DNA of 64,000 nucleotides, taken from assembly GCA_949295465.1 (NCBI GenBank), contig CASFKY010000068.1:1-64000 (forward strand), given 5' to 3'. Both the position numbers and the translations under genes were made by a program. This document shows, piece after piece, positions 1 through 8,352 of this stretch. This stretch comes from an uncultured Oscillospiraceae bacterium. Its GTDB lineage: Bacteria; Bacillota; Clostridia; Oscillospirales; Ruminococcaceae. Below the pieces are notes generated by a model, which had not been told where the DNA came from, made no database searches, and saw only the letters and a list, made by a program, of their open reading frames with translations. Each line of letters begins with the position of its first letter. Within the stretch, counting starts at the first letter, position 1.

Positions 1-38
1 CCCTTTTCCCTCATTATCCGTTGGCCGTGGGCCGAAGG

Positions 39-80
39 AAAACACAAGGGCCGCGACGCTTTGCAACAGCGTCGGGGCCC
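39..80 (-). terminator. Intrinsic terminator of the antiporter gene
   Basis: Arms at 48-60 and 68-80 pair over 12 bp with one mismatch around a 7-nt loop. Read on the minus strand the hairpin is followed by TTGTGTTTT, and it lies just after the antiporter stop codon at 96. Confidence 0.6.
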
Positions 81-95
81 GTCGGTTTTCGGTTT

Positions 96-1406
96 TCAGC
101 TCTTTTTGCGGGGCAGGGTGAAGCGGGTGAAGATATCCAGCGCATGCCGGCGGTGGCGGGGTTCCTTTTCCACCAGCTGGGCGGCAATGGCGTCCAGCTC
201 GCCGGGCATCTGGATGCGGTCCACCAGGCGGCTGGCCTCCAGGGAGGCGATGGTATCCTCGCCGCGGAAGGCGAATTTCAGCAGTACCGGCGTGGCCACC
301 GTGCAGGCCACCACCATGATGATGATGGGGCCGAACAGCTCCTCCTGGATCATCCCGGAGGCCATGCCCTTGTTGGCCACGATCAGGGCCACCTCACCGC
401 GGCAGATCATGCCCAGGCCGGTCTGCACACACTGCCGGTTGGAAAATCCGCAGATTTTGGCGCCCAGACCGCAGCCAATGAGCTTGGAGAGGATACCCAC
501 AATCACCAGCAGTACGGTGAAGAGGGCCAGCTTGGGGGTGAGGGCGGGCAGGGTGACCTCCAGGCCGATGCTGGAGAAGAAGATGGGAGTCAGGAGCAGG
601 TAAGACAGGGGCGAAAAACGGCTCTCGATATAGCCGGCCCGGGGAGTGGCCCCCACAATCAGGCCCGCCGAGAAGGCGCCGATGATATCCGCCACCCCAA
701 ACCAGGTCTCGGCGGCCCAGGCCAGGAACAGGCAGAGCACAAAGGCCAGCAGGGGGAAACGCTGCAAGTCCTCCGATACCTTGTCATCGTACCAGCTCAT
801 GAAGCGGTAGTAGAGCAGCCCGATCACCACGTCAAAGACGAAGAAGAGCAGGATCTTGAACAACACCCACAGCAGGTTGGCGCTCTCGCCGCTCAGGCTG
901 CTCACGATGGTCAGGCAGATCAGGCCCAGCACGTCATCGATGAGGGCAGCCGCCAGGATGGTGTTGCCCACCTTGGTGGACAGCTTGCCCATCTCCTTCA
1001 GGGCTTCCACCGTGATGCTCACACTGGTGGCGGTGAGCACCGTGCCCATGAAAATGTAGTGGATGGTCTGGGCGCCCGGCTCAAAGGCAAACAGGAGGGC
1101 GGCGCCCATGAACAGGGGAACCAGCACACCGCACAGGGCCACCATAAAGCCGGTGGGGCCGGTGCTGCGCAGGTCCTTCAGGCTGGTGCCCATGCCGGCG
1201 GTGAACATGATCACGATCACGCCCAGCTCGGACAGCTGGCTGAGAAACTCGCTGGGCTGGATGATGCCCAGGCAGGCGGGGCCGAAAATCAGGCCCGCTA
1301 GCAGGCTGCCCACCACCTGGGGCAGCTGCAACCGACCGGTGGCCATGCTGAGCAGCTTGGTGCTGAGCAGGATCACTGCCAGTGAAAATAAGTAGGTGTA
1401 AGACAT
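96..1406 (-). CDS. Cation:proton antiporter, CPA2 family
   Basis: This 436-residue protein is an integral membrane antiporter that would exchange Na+ or K+ for H+ across the cytoplasmic membrane. Nearly the whole chain, to about residue 385, is hydrophobic, consistent with 11-13 helices, and a roughly 50-residue polar tail follows. The ion-binding pair is visible as Asp157-Asp158 in the stretch AALIDDVLGL, the same two-Asp arrangement as in NapA-type electrogenic exchangers. No TrkA-N or CBS domain is attached, unlike KefB/KefC. The ATG is preceded by AAGGAAGG at good spacing. It is transcribed alone, with a hairpin terminator behind it and a direct repeat in front of it. Ion specificity cannot be read from the sequence. 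Confidence 0.88.
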   Translation of the reverse strand: MSYTYLFSLAVILLSTKLLSMATGRLQLPQVVGSLLAGLIFGPACLGIIQPSEFLSQLSELGVIVIMFTAGMGTSLKDLRSTGPTGFMVALCGVLVPLFMGAALLFAFEPGAQTIHYIFMGTVLTATSVSITVEALKEMGKLSTKVGNTILAAALIDDVLGLICLTIVSSLSGESANLLWVLFKILLFFVFDVVIGLLYYRFMSWYDDKVSEDLQRFPLLAFVLCLFLAWAAETWFGVADIIGAFSAGLIVGATPRAGYIESRFSPLSYLLLTPIFFSSIGLEVTLPALTPKLALFTVLLVIVGILSKLIGCGLGAKICGFSNRQCVQTGLGMICRGEVALIVANKGMASGMIQEELFGPIIIMVVACTVATPVLLKFAFRGEDTIASLEASRLVDRIQMPGELDAIAAQLVEKEPRHRRHALDIFTRFTLPRKKS

Positions 1407-1455
1407 AAAAGTGCCTTCCTTTCTTTTAAAGCATCCATAGTATAGGTTTACTTTA

Positions 1456-1475
1456 TGAACAAAACGTGAACAAAA
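1456..1475. repeat. Tandem 9-bp direct repeat upstream of antiporter
   Basis: TGAACAAAA occurs twice, at 1456-1464 and 1467-1475, 11 bp (one helical turn) apart, about 50-70 bp upstream of the antiporter start. A one-turn direct repeat can be a protein operator, but no regulator is identified. The rest of the 1407-1702 interval is AT-rich and shows no gene. Confidence 0.4.
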
Positions 1476-1654
1476 GCATTACAAAATATGACAGAAAAAC
1501 TTTCCCCGTTTTGAATAGAAAAGAAGAGCCAAAGCCAGGTCGGATTTGTTAAGAAAGTATAAATATGTGTTCTATGTAAGGACGAAAAAGAAAATAGTTG
1601 CCATATAAGAAACAGATTGCCAATAAAGTTTTCCTATAAAAAACGATAGGAGAT

Positions 1655-1684
1655 AAAAAATTCCGCCTCCGGGAGGAGGCGGAA
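1655..1684 (-). terminator. Intrinsic terminator of the HD-domain gene
   Basis: A perfect 10-bp stem (1661-1670 with 1675-1684) with a 4-nt loop is followed on the minus strand by TTTTTT. It sits 18 bp after the stop codon of the HD gene. Confidence 0.8.
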
Positions 1685-1702
1685 CAGGGAAGGCCAAGAG
1701 GT

Positions 1703-2368
1703 TTACAGCACGGTCTGGCCGTTCACATTCAGCTTGAAGGTGAGCCCGAAAAAGGCGGCGGCCTTGCGGCAGAGCAGCATCCGCTGCAAAAAGATTTCGA
1801 AGTAGTCCATGATGGCGCAGATCTCGGTGTTGATGGTGAGGAAGCTGGTGAGGGTTTTCTGGTTGGTGTCCAGTTCAAGGTGACTTTCCTCCACCGCGTA
1901 ATTCACCCGGTCATGGATGTCAAAGGTGGAAAAATCCCGGTTGCGCACCCGGCTGCGGCGCACGTCGGTCTTGTCGGCCAGGATCAACGCCGCGGCGATG
2001 GCGTTCACCGGGTAGGCGGTACTCTCGTCGTGGTTGCCGATGGCGGTCACCACCTGGGCCACGTCCTGGGCGGGCATGCCCATCTTGTCCAAAAGGCGGA
2101 ACGCCATGCAGGCGCCGCTCTGGGCGTGGTCGATGCGGTTGACCACGTTGCCGATGTCGTGCATATAGCCGGCGATGCGGGCAAGCTCGGCCTCGTGTTC
2201 CGAGTAGCCCAGCTGGGTCAGAAGATGGCTGGCAAACTGGGCTACCTTGCCCACATGGGTGAAAGAGTGTTCGGTAAAACCCAGGGCGATGAGGGTGGCG
2301 TCCGCCTGGCGGATATAGGTGCGGATCTCCTCCGACTGGGTCACGTCCCGAAAAGTCACGGATGACAT
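1703..2368 (-). CDS. HD-domain phosphohydrolase
   Basis: The 221-residue product is a cytoplasmic metal-dependent phosphohydrolase of the HD superfamily. The metal ligands are visible: His38 (FTHVGKV), the His70-Asp71 pair in GYMHDIGN, a further His in GNHDE and an Asp in LADKTDV, in the usual order and spacing. The ATG at 2368 was chosen over an upstream start at 2446 because GGAAAGGAAACC lies just before it and the upstream codons read as leader sequence. The tail after about residue 150 carries no recognised domain. It is monocistronic, divergent from tadA. The substrate (nucleotide or phosphate ester) is unknown. Confidence 0.8.
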   Translation of the reverse strand: MSSVTFRDVTQSEEIRTYIRQADATLIALGFTEHSFTHVGKVAQFASHLLTQLGYSEHEAELARIAGYMHDIGNVVNRIDHAQSGACMAFRLLDKMGMPAQDVAQVVTAIGNHDESTAYPVNAIAAALILADKTDVRRSRVRNRDFSTFDIHDRVNYAVEESHLELDTNQKTLTSFLTINTEICAIMDYFEIFLQRMLLCRKAAAFFGLTFKLNVNGQTVL

Positions 2369-2591
2369 GGCGGTTTCCTTTCCGGCACGGCAGAGGCGCC
2401 GCACCCTGTGTGGATTGGCGAAACTGCTTATATTATCGCACGCCAAGGGGGCAAAGGCAATCTAAAACCGCCCTTTTTACGAAGGATTTACAAAAGGGGC
2501 GCAAAGCGAGGGGCTTGCCAAAGGGGGCGGGGCATTGTAAGCTAAGAGAAAGCGGGGCTGCCCGGCGGGGCGGCGGGGAAGGAGAGGTTCC

Positions 2592-3071
2592 ATGACCGAC
2601 GAAGAGCTGATGGGGCTGGCCTTGCAGGAGGCCCGAAAGGCTGCGGAGCTGGGAGAGGTGCCGGTGGGAGCGGTGGTGGCCAAGGACGGCCAGCCGGTGG
2701 CCCTGGCCCACAACCTGCGGGAGAGCGGCAAAAACGCCACCTACCACGCCGAGCTGCTGGCCATCCAGCAGGCCTGTCAGGCGCTGGGGGGCTGGCGGCT
2801 GTGGCAGTGTGAATTGTTTGTGACCCTGGAGCCCTGCCCCATGTGCAGCGGGGCCATCATCAACAGCCGGATCCGGCGGGTGGTGTACGGCGCGGCGGAC
2901 CCGAAGGCCGGGTGCTGCGGTTCCCTCACCGACCTGTTTGCCCTGCCCTTCAACCACCATCCCCAGGTGGAGGGCGGGCTGCGGGCCGGGGAGGCCACGG
3001 CCCTGTTGCAGGAGTTTTTTGTCCGGCTGCGCCAGAAGCGGCTGGCCCGGAAAAAGGAGGAAAAACCATGA
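2592..3071 (+). CDS. tadA: tRNA-specific adenosine deaminase
   Basis: TadA deaminates adenosine 34 in the anticodon of tRNA-Arg(ACG) to inosine. The 159 residues are the usual length. The zinc and catalytic signature is intact: HAE (His and catalytic Glu) near residue 57 and PCPMCSGA near residue 87, with the two zinc-binding cysteines. The N-terminal MxxALxxAxxA helix and the EVPVGAV strand also match the family. GGAGAGG precedes the ATG. Its stop overlaps the start of the next gene by 4 bp, so the two are translationally coupled; the functional link is not obvious. Confidence 0.95.
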   Translation: MTDEELMGLALQEARKAAELGEVPVGAVVAKDGQPVALAHNLRESGKNATYHAELLAIQQACQALGGWRLWQCELFVTLEPCPMCSGAIINSRIRRVVYGAADPKAGCCGSLTDLFALPFNHHPQVEGGLRAGEATALLQEFFVRLRQKRLARKKEEKP

Positions 3072-3796
3072 GAGAGCGTACGGTGCTGATCACAGGGGGC
3101 TCCCGGGGGATCGGTGCGGCAGCAGTGCGGGCCTTTGCAAAAGCCGGGTACCGGGTGGCCTTCAGCTATTGCCGCAGCCAGGAAAAGGCCCGGGCCCTGG
3201 AAGAGGAGCTGGAGGGCCGGGCCAGGGCCTTCTGCGCCGATGTGGCCGACCCTGCCCAGGTGCGCCGGCTGTTTGAGGAGTGCCGGCAGGCCGTCGGCCC
3301 GGCGGAAGTGCTTGTCTGCTGCGCGGGCATTGCCCAACAAAAGCTCTTCACCGACCTCACCGACCAGGACTGGCAGCGGATGCTGGATGTGGATCTGAGC
3401 GGGGCCTTTTACTGCTGCCGCCAGGCCCTGCCCGAGATGATCCGGGCCCGGTGGGGCCGCATCCTGCTGGTGAGCAGCATGTGGGGGCAGACCGGCGGCA
3501 GCTGCGAGGTGCACTATTCCGCCGCCAAGGCGGGGCTGATCGGGCTGGGCAAGGCCCTTGCCAAGGAGGAGGGCCCCAGCGGCGTCACGGTAAACATCCT
3601 GGCCCCCGGGGTGGTGGACACCGATATGATGGCGGGCTTTTCCGATGAGGACAAGCGGGCCCTGGCCGAGGAGACCCCGGTGGGCCGGCTGGGCAGCCCG
3701 GAGGAGATGGCCCGCACCCTGGTATTTTTGGCCGGGGAGGAGAGCGGCTACATCACCGGCCAGGTCATCGGCCAGAACGGCGGCCTGGTGATTTGA
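3068..3796 (+). CDS. 3-oxoacyl-ACP reductase-like SDR
   Basis: A 242-residue classical short-chain dehydrogenase/reductase, closest in type to FabG. It has the NADP-binding glycine motif TGGSRGIG near residue 8, the NAG-like CCAG motif near residue 85, the catalytic Ser in LLVSSMWG, and an intact YSAAK (Tyr and Lys of YxxxK) near residue 152, followed by NILAPGVVDTDM. The start at 3068 overlaps the tadA stop in an ATGA, and AAAGGAGGAAAAACC precedes it. Because it is not in a fatty-acid cluster here, a true fatty-acid synthesis role is less certain than the reductase fold. Confidence 0.88.
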   Translation: MRERTVLITGGSRGIGAAAVRAFAKAGYRVAFSYCRSQEKARALEEELEGRARAFCADVADPAQVRRLFEECRQAVGPAEVLVCCAGIAQQKLFTDLTDQDWQRMLDVDLSGAFYCCRQALPEMIRARWGRILLVSSMWGQTGGSCEVHYSAAKAGLIGLGKALAKEEGPSGVTVNILAPGVVDTDMMAGFSDEDKRALAEETPVGRLGSPEEMARTLVFLAGEESGYITGQVIGQNGGLVI

Positions 3797-3872
3797 GAAG
3801 GGCGGCCCAAAAACAGGCACATCCCCCTTTCCCCCCTCATACAATGTGAGGGAAGGAGAGGGGGTATTTTTT

Positions 3873-4901
3873 ATGACGGTTTATGAGACCGGGATCGATG
3901 TCTCCCGCTATCAGGGCCAGATCAACTGGTCCCAGGTGGCCGCCGCGGGCAAGCAGTTTGCCATTGTGCGGGTGGGCTCCAGCAACAGCGGCGGGGTGTA
4001 TGTGGATCCCTATTTTTTGCAGAATGTGGAAGGGGCGCACAGCGCCGGCCTCAAGGTGGGGGCCTATTACTTCACCTATGCCAAGACCCAGGAGCAGGTG
4101 ATCAGCGAATTGCAGACCTATCTGGCGGCGCTGGAGGGGCTGCAGCTGGAATACCCGGTGTTTGTGGATGTGGAGTCCAGCACTCTCACCGGCCTTGACA
4201 AGGACACCCTCACCGGGCTGGTGCGCTTTGCCATGGATATTTTGTACCAGAGGGGCTGGTATGCGGGCTATTATAGCTACACCAATTTTGTCAATACTTA
4301 TCTGGACCCCTCCAAGCTCAACGCCTATCCCTTCTGGGTGGCGGACTACCGGGGTTATGTGGGCTACAGCGGCAGCTATGATATGTGGCAGTATTCCTCC
4401 ACCGGCAGTGTGAACGGGATCACCGGCGCGGTGGACCTGAACTACAGCTACAAGAATTTCCTGCCCCTCATTCAGGCGGGCGGCTTCAACGGTTTTGGAG
4501 GCCAGGGCCCGGTGATGCAGCCCCTCACCGGCAAGACGCTGGAGGTGTTCAATGCCCGGTGTGAATATTTTTACACCGCCAACCTCAACGACATTGTGGG
4601 CTATCTGCCTTTGGGAGAGTACCCGGCCCTTTCCATCAGCGAGAACCCGTACCAGGGCTACACCTGGGTAACCTTCCGCTACCAGGGTCAGGAGTACTGG
4701 ACCGTATTGCTGGAGGACCGCAACCGTCTGGTGGACACCGTCACCGACAGCGAGTGCAGCCAGCAACTGGAGCAAGCCCTGGCCGATCTGGAGCAGGCCA
4801 ACGCCAAAATCACCAAGGCCGCCGAGCTGGCCCGGCAGGCTGCCGATCTGGCGGGGCAGGCCTCCGATCTGGCCGATCAGGCGGTGGATACCCTGTTGTA
4901 A
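3873..4901 (+). CDS. Glycoside hydrolase family 25 (lysozyme-like) protein
   Basis: The 342-residue protein begins with a GH25 muramidase domain, roughly residues 5-205: GIDVSRYQG carries the N-terminal Asp, and PVFVDVES carries the acidic DxE pair of the active site, with YYSYTNF and MWQYSS strands typical of the barrel. GH25 enzymes cut the MurNAc-GlcNAc bond of peptidoglycan. After a linker region of unknown type, the last 45 residues form Ala/Leu/Gln heptads (QQLEQALADLEQA) likely to be a coiled coil. There is no signal peptide, so export would need holin-like or other help, or it is a phage-derived or intracellular enzyme. GGAAGGAGAGGGGG places the start at 3873. The next gene follows after 12 bp. 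Confidence 0.85.
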   Translation: MTVYETGIDVSRYQGQINWSQVAAAGKQFAIVRVGSSNSGGVYVDPYFLQNVEGAHSAGLKVGAYYFTYAKTQEQVISELQTYLAALEGLQLEYPVFVDVESSTLTGLDKDTLTGLVRFAMDILYQRGWYAGYYSYTNFVNTYLDPSKLNAYPFWVADYRGYVGYSGSYDMWQYSSTGSVNGITGAVDLNYSYKNFLPLIQAGGFNGFGGQGPVMQPLTGKTLEVFNARCEYFYTANLNDIVGYLPLGEYPALSISENPYQGYTWVTFRYQGQEYWTVLLEDRNRLVDTVTDSECSQQLEQALADLEQANAKITKAAELARQAADLAGQASDLADQAVDTLL

Positions 4902-4913
4902 AGGAGACACAAG

Positions 4914-6059
4914 ATGGAAAAGGAACCGCGGCCCTGGTATCAGGTATTGGCAAGAACGGCGGTGTTCTGCGTGGTGCTCAACTGGGCTTTGCAGAACCCG
5001 GCCCTGGCCGGCCAGTGGCTGGCCGCGGTGCAGCAGTTGGCGGCCCCCTTCGCGGTGGGGGCCGCCCTTGCCTTTGTGATCAACGTGCCTCTTTGCTGTA
5101 TCGAGACCAGGATGGACGGCCTGCCCAAAAAGCTGCGCCGGCCCATGGCCCTCACCTTTCTGGGGCTGTTTCTGATCATTCTGCTGTCGGCAGTGGTGGG
5201 GGTACTGGCGCCCCAGCTGCGCCGCACCGTCCTCTCTTTGCAGGAGAACCTTCCCCGCATGTGGGACAGGTTCTGGCTTTGGGCCGAGGCCCAGCGCCAG
5301 CACTGGCCCTTTCTGGGGGAGCTGCTCTCCCTGCGGGAAGATCAGGCCCTCTGGGAGGCGGTGCGCCGGCAGGTGGAAAGCAGGAGCCTGCTGAACACCA
5401 CGGTGGACGCGGCGGCGGGGGCGCTCTCGGCCCTGGCCAACCTGGGCATCGGGGCAGTGCTGGCGGTGTATATCCTGGCCCAGAAGGAATCCCTCTGCCA
5501 CAAACTCAAGATGGTGCTGCGGGCCTGGCTGCCCCGGCAGGCAGCCTGCCGGGTGTGGGACACCGCCAAGCTGGCAGCCCAGACCTTTGCGGCCTTTTTG
5601 TCCGGCCAGTGCCTGGAGGCCTGCATTCTGGGGGGAATGTTTGCGGTGACGCTCTGGTTCTGCCACATGCCCTATGCTTTGCTCATCAGCTTGCTCATCG
5701 CCCTCAGCGCCCTGGTGCCCATTGTGGGCTCGGTGTTCGGCTGCCTGGCGGGGGTGCTGCTCATTGCCAGCGAGGACCCGGTTCAGGCCGCCTGGTTTGT
5801 GGTGCTCTTTTTGGCCTTGCAGCAGATCGAGGGCAACCTGATCTATCCCCGGGTGGTGGGGAGCAAGGTGGGCCTGCCCAGCCTGTGGGTGCTGGCGGCG
5901 GTGACGGTGGGGGGCAAACTCTTCGGCATCCCGGGCATGATCATCATGATCCCCCTGTGCGCGGTGGCCTACACCCTGGCCGCAGGGGCAACCCTCCAAA
6001 GGCTGCGCAGCCGCCGGCAGCAGGAGGAGGACCCTTTCCGGCAGATGCGCCGGGGCTGA
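4914..6059 (+). CDS. AI-2E family transporter (permease)
   Basis: This 381-residue membrane protein belongs to the AI-2E/YdiK/TqsA permease family. It shows the family layout: two helices at the N terminus, a third helix around residues 80-105, a long soluble stretch, then four to five helices from about residue 175, including the conserved LSALVPIVGSVFG segment and the EGNLIYPRVVGSKVGLPSL signature near residue 305. The family exports small molecules or exchanges Na+/H+; the substrate here is unknown. It sits 12 bp behind the GH25 gene with GGAGACAC as ribosome site, so they form one operon. Confidence 0.88.
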   Translation: MEKEPRPWYQVLARTAVFCVVLNWALQNPALAGQWLAAVQQLAAPFAVGAALAFVINVPLCCIETRMDGLPKKLRRPMALTFLGLFLIILLSAVVGVLAPQLRRTVLSLQENLPRMWDRFWLWAEAQRQHWPFLGELLSLREDQALWEAVRRQVESRSLLNTTVDAAAGALSALANLGIGAVLAVYILAQKESLCHKLKMVLRAWLPRQAACRVWDTAKLAAQTFAAFLSGQCLEACILGGMFAVTLWFCHMPYALLISLLIALSALVPIVGSVFGCLAGVLLIASEDPVQAAWFVVLFLALQQIEGNLIYPRVVGSKVGLPSLWVLAAVTVGGKLFGIPGMIIMIPLCAVAYTLAAGATLQRLRSRRQQEEDPFRQMRRG

Positions 6060-6070
6060 GCGGATCATGA

Positions 6071-6099
6071 TTTACTTTTCAAAATGGATTGATTATAAT
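6071..6099 (+). promoter_or_regulatory. Promoter of the LysR-type gene
   Basis: TTTACT (6071-6076), a 17-bp spacer and TATAAT (6094-6099) lie 98 bp upstream of the regulator start in an AT-rich gap. Confidence 0.65.
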
Positions 6100-6196
6100 T
6101 GCATTATCAAAAAATGATACAGAAATCCGCCGGCCCCCAGGGGGCCGGGCGGACCTCGCAAGCGGCCCCGGCGGGGCCGGGAAAGGGCAGCAAGCG

Positions 6197-7201
6197 ATGA
6201 CCGTCGTCAACAAAAACCCGGAGTATTTTCTGACCATTGCCAGTGAGCGCAGCGTTTCCAAGGCGGCCGAAAAGCTGTATGTTTCCCAGTCCTATCTCAG
6301 CCAGCACATCGCCAAGCTGGAGCAGCAGTTTTCGGTGAAGCTCTTCAACCGCAACAAAAACCCCATCGAGATCACCGAGGCCGGCAAGATCTATGCCAGC
6401 TATCTGGAAAGCTGCAACCAGCTGTACCAAAAGCTGATCGCCGATTTCGACAGCCTGAACCAGAACCGGGAGCAGACCCTCCACATGGGCTTTTCCAACT
6501 GGCGGGCCAGCACCCTGCTGCCGGACATCCTGCCCACCTTTGTGGAGCAGTATCCCAACGTGAAGGTGGTGCTCCATGAGCACCCCATCAGCGAGATGTA
6601 CGGGCTCATCAACAGCAATCAGGTGGATTTTGTCATCATGAACACCACCCTGAACACCCCGGACAATGTGACCACCGAGACCATCATCTATGAGAAGATC
6701 CTGCTGGTGGGCCACCGGGACAACCCTATGACCCGGCGTCTTTTGGAAGAGCAGGCCGCCGGCCGCCCGCTGGATCTGCATCTTTTGGAAAACGAGCGGT
6801 TCATCCTGCTGGGGCCCGAGCTCACCCTGGCCAAGCGGGTGAACAACTATCTGGACAAAAATCAGGTGGTGCTGCGCCGCCAGATCCTCACCACCAACAC
6901 CTCCACCAGCCTGAACCTCACCGCCGAAAATATGGGATTTTCTTTCTTGAACGAGACCGGCCTGAGCCGGGTGCCCAAGCGGGAGGAACTGGTGTTCTTT
7001 GACTTGCAGAGCAGCGACCTGCTCCAGCCTCTGTGCGTGGTGTACAAAAAAAACACCTATCTCTCCCCGGCGGCCCGGGCCTTCATCAACATCACCATCG
7101 AGCACTACAACCGGGTGCAGCAGGCCACCGCGGCCCGGCACGGGCTGCCCACGGCGGCGCCGGTTGTGGCGCCTGGGGAAGAGAAGATGCCAAAATTATA
7201 A
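6197..7201 (+). CDS. LysR-type transcriptional regulator (paralog 1)
   Basis: A 334-residue LysR-family activator. The winged helix-turn-helix occupies residues 1-65 (NPEYFLTIASE, SVSKAAEKLYVSQSYLSQHI, ITEAGKIY) and the substrate-binding effector domain follows from about residue 90. The start at 6197 gives the standard LysR N terminus. It closely resembles the frameshifted regulator at 60876-61822: both share NPEYFLTI, SKAAEKLY, LSQHI and KNPI at matching places. The downstream FAH-SDR operon starts 147 bp after it in the same direction, and a dyad centred at -65 of that operon's promoter overlaps this gene's stop codon, so it probably controls that operon. The inducer is unknown. Confidence 0.9.
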   Translation: MTVVNKNPEYFLTIASERSVSKAAEKLYVSQSYLSQHIAKLEQQFSVKLFNRNKNPIEITEAGKIYASYLESCNQLYQKLIADFDSLNQNREQTLHMGFSNWRASTLLPDILPTFVEQYPNVKVVLHEHPISEMYGLINSNQVDFVIMNTTLNTPDNVTTETIIYEKILLVGHRDNPMTRRLLEEQAAGRPLDLHLLENERFILLGPELTLAKRVNNYLDKNQVVLRRQILTTNTSTSLNLTAENMGFSFLNETGLSRVPKREELVFFDLQSSDLLQPLCVVYKKNTYLSPAARAFINITIEHYNRVQQATAARHGLPTAAPVVAPGEEKMPKL

Positions 7202-7213
7202 CTAAATACTTAT
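7198..7213. promoter_or_regulatory. Putative LysR recognition dyad, FAH-SDR operon
   Basis: ATAACTAAATACTTAT is an imperfect dyad (ATAA...TTAT arms) matching 14 of 16 bases of the site at 63769-63784. Its centre lies about 65 bp before the start expected from the promoter at 7236-7264, the standard place for a LysR recognition site. It overlaps the regulator's stop codon. Confidence 0.55.
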
Positions 7214-7235
7214 ATTTGCATTTCGGATAAAGACT

Positions 7236-7264
7236 TTGACACTTTCTAAACAAGGTGGTATGAT
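7236..7264 (+). promoter_or_regulatory. Promoter of the FAH-SDR operon
   Basis: A perfect TTGACA (7236-7241), 17-bp spacer and TATGAT (7259-7264). Initiation near 7271 would give a leader of about 77 nt. Confidence 0.8.
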
Positions 7265-7347
7265 GGGCCCAGAATCAGAAAGCGAGGGACTTTTCTGGTT
7301 TGATCGGTTTGAAAGTATAAGTTTTTATCGATGAAAGGAATGCAGCT

Positions 7348-8277
7348 ATGAGACTTGCCACTTTGAAAGTCGGCGGTGCAGAGACCGCCGCGGTCATTAC
7401 TTCCGGGGGCGCTGTTCTGGTCAGCACCATCAACGAGGCGAAGGGCACCGATTATGCCACCGATATGATGTCTCTGATCAAGAAGGGGCAGATCCCCCAG
7501 ATGAACGATTGGTATCGGGCCGGCGGCAAGGCTGAGCTGGAGAATATGAAGACCATTCCCGCCGCGGAGATGGTGTACGGGCCCCTGTACCGCAACCCCG
7601 CCCGCATTTTCGGCATCGGCCTGAACTATGCAGACCACGCCAGCGACATCGGCTCGGCCGCTCCCAAGGGTTTCCCCGGCAGCTTCTTCAAGCAGGCCGA
7701 CACCCTGATCGGCCCCGGTGACGCCATCCACCTGCCCCGCCTCAAGGAGGCCCAGAAGACCACTGCAGAGGCCGAGCTGGGCATCATCCTGGGCCAGGAT
7801 TGCCGGGACGTGCCCGAGGAGGACTGGGAGAAGGTGGTGGTAGGCTACACCACCATCCTGGATATGACCGAGGAGTCCATCCTGAAAGGCAACGACTATG
7901 TGGCCGGCAACCCCCGGTACCTCACCATTGTCAAGAACTTCCCCACCTTCTTCAGCTTCGGGCCTCAGCTGGTCACCCCCGACGAGATGCCCAAGGACCT
8001 GATGCAGGTGGAGGTGCAGAGCGTGCACAACGGCCAGGTACATGCCCGCAACACCATCAGCAACATGACCCACAAGCCCTCCCGCCTGATCAGCCTGCAC
8101 AGCAGCATCCAGGGCTGGATCGCCGGTGATGTGCTGTCCACCGGCACCCCCCGGGCCTTTGAGATCCGGGAAGGGGATGTCGCCGAGTGCCGCATTTGCG
8201 GGCCCGACGGCTTTGAGATGGCCCCGCTGGTCAACCCGGTGGTGGACCTGAAAAAGCACCCTGAGATCCGTTACTGA
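7348..8277 (+). CDS. Fumarylacetoacetate hydrolase family protein
   Basis: The 309-residue protein has an N-terminal cap domain and a FAH catalytic domain from about residue 80. Family signatures are RIFGIGLNYADHA (substrate entry), AEAELGIILGQD (metal-binding Glu residues), and GDVLSTGTP near residue 255. Members split C-C bonds of diketo acids such as acylpyruvates or 2,4-diketo-3-deoxy sugar acids, or decarboxylate or isomerise related compounds, using Mg2+ or Mn2+. The usual NDVTARD segment is replaced by LDMTEESIL, so it belongs to a divergent subgroup. It is followed by an SDR gene and sits behind a LysR gene; a role in hydroxy- or sugar-acid breakdown is inferred. Confidence 0.85.
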   Translation: MRLATLKVGGAETAAVITSGGAVLVSTINEAKGTDYATDMMSLIKKGQIPQMNDWYRAGGKAELENMKTIPAAEMVYGPLYRNPARIFGIGLNYADHASDIGSAAPKGFPGSFFKQADTLIGPGDAIHLPRLKEAQKTTAEAELGIILGQDCRDVPEEDWEKVVVGYTTILDMTEESILKGNDYVAGNPRYLTIVKNFPTFFSFGPQLVTPDEMPKDLMQVEVQSVHNGQVHARNTISNMTHKPSRLISLHSSIQGWIAGDVLSTGTPRAFEIREGDVAECRICGPDGFEMAPLVNPVVDLKKHPEIRY

Positions 8278-8290
8278 TTCCGTTTGAGGC

Positions 8291-8318
8291 AGAGCGCGGC
8301 GGTTTTTCCGCCGCGCTT
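8291..8318 (+). other. Intercistronic hairpin between FAH and SDR genes
   Basis: A perfect 10-bp GC-rich stem with a U-rich loop followed only by TTT. It may be a partial terminator or an mRNA-stabilising end that sets the ratio of the two gene products. Confidence 0.4.
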
Positions 8319-8352
8319 TGTGGAGATACAGACTGACACAGGAGGAAAGAAA

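Noticed and set aside
2477-2740. Short minus-strand frames opposite tadA
   Set aside because: Ser/Arg/Pro-rich antisense readings of a gene with intact catalytic motifs.
3837-6068. A 743-codon open frame on the minus strand opposite the GH25 and AI-2E genes
   Set aside because: The composition (Gly/Gln/His/Pro-rich with no domain) is that of antisense to GC-rich coding sequence; the plus-strand genes have clear motifs and ribosome sites.
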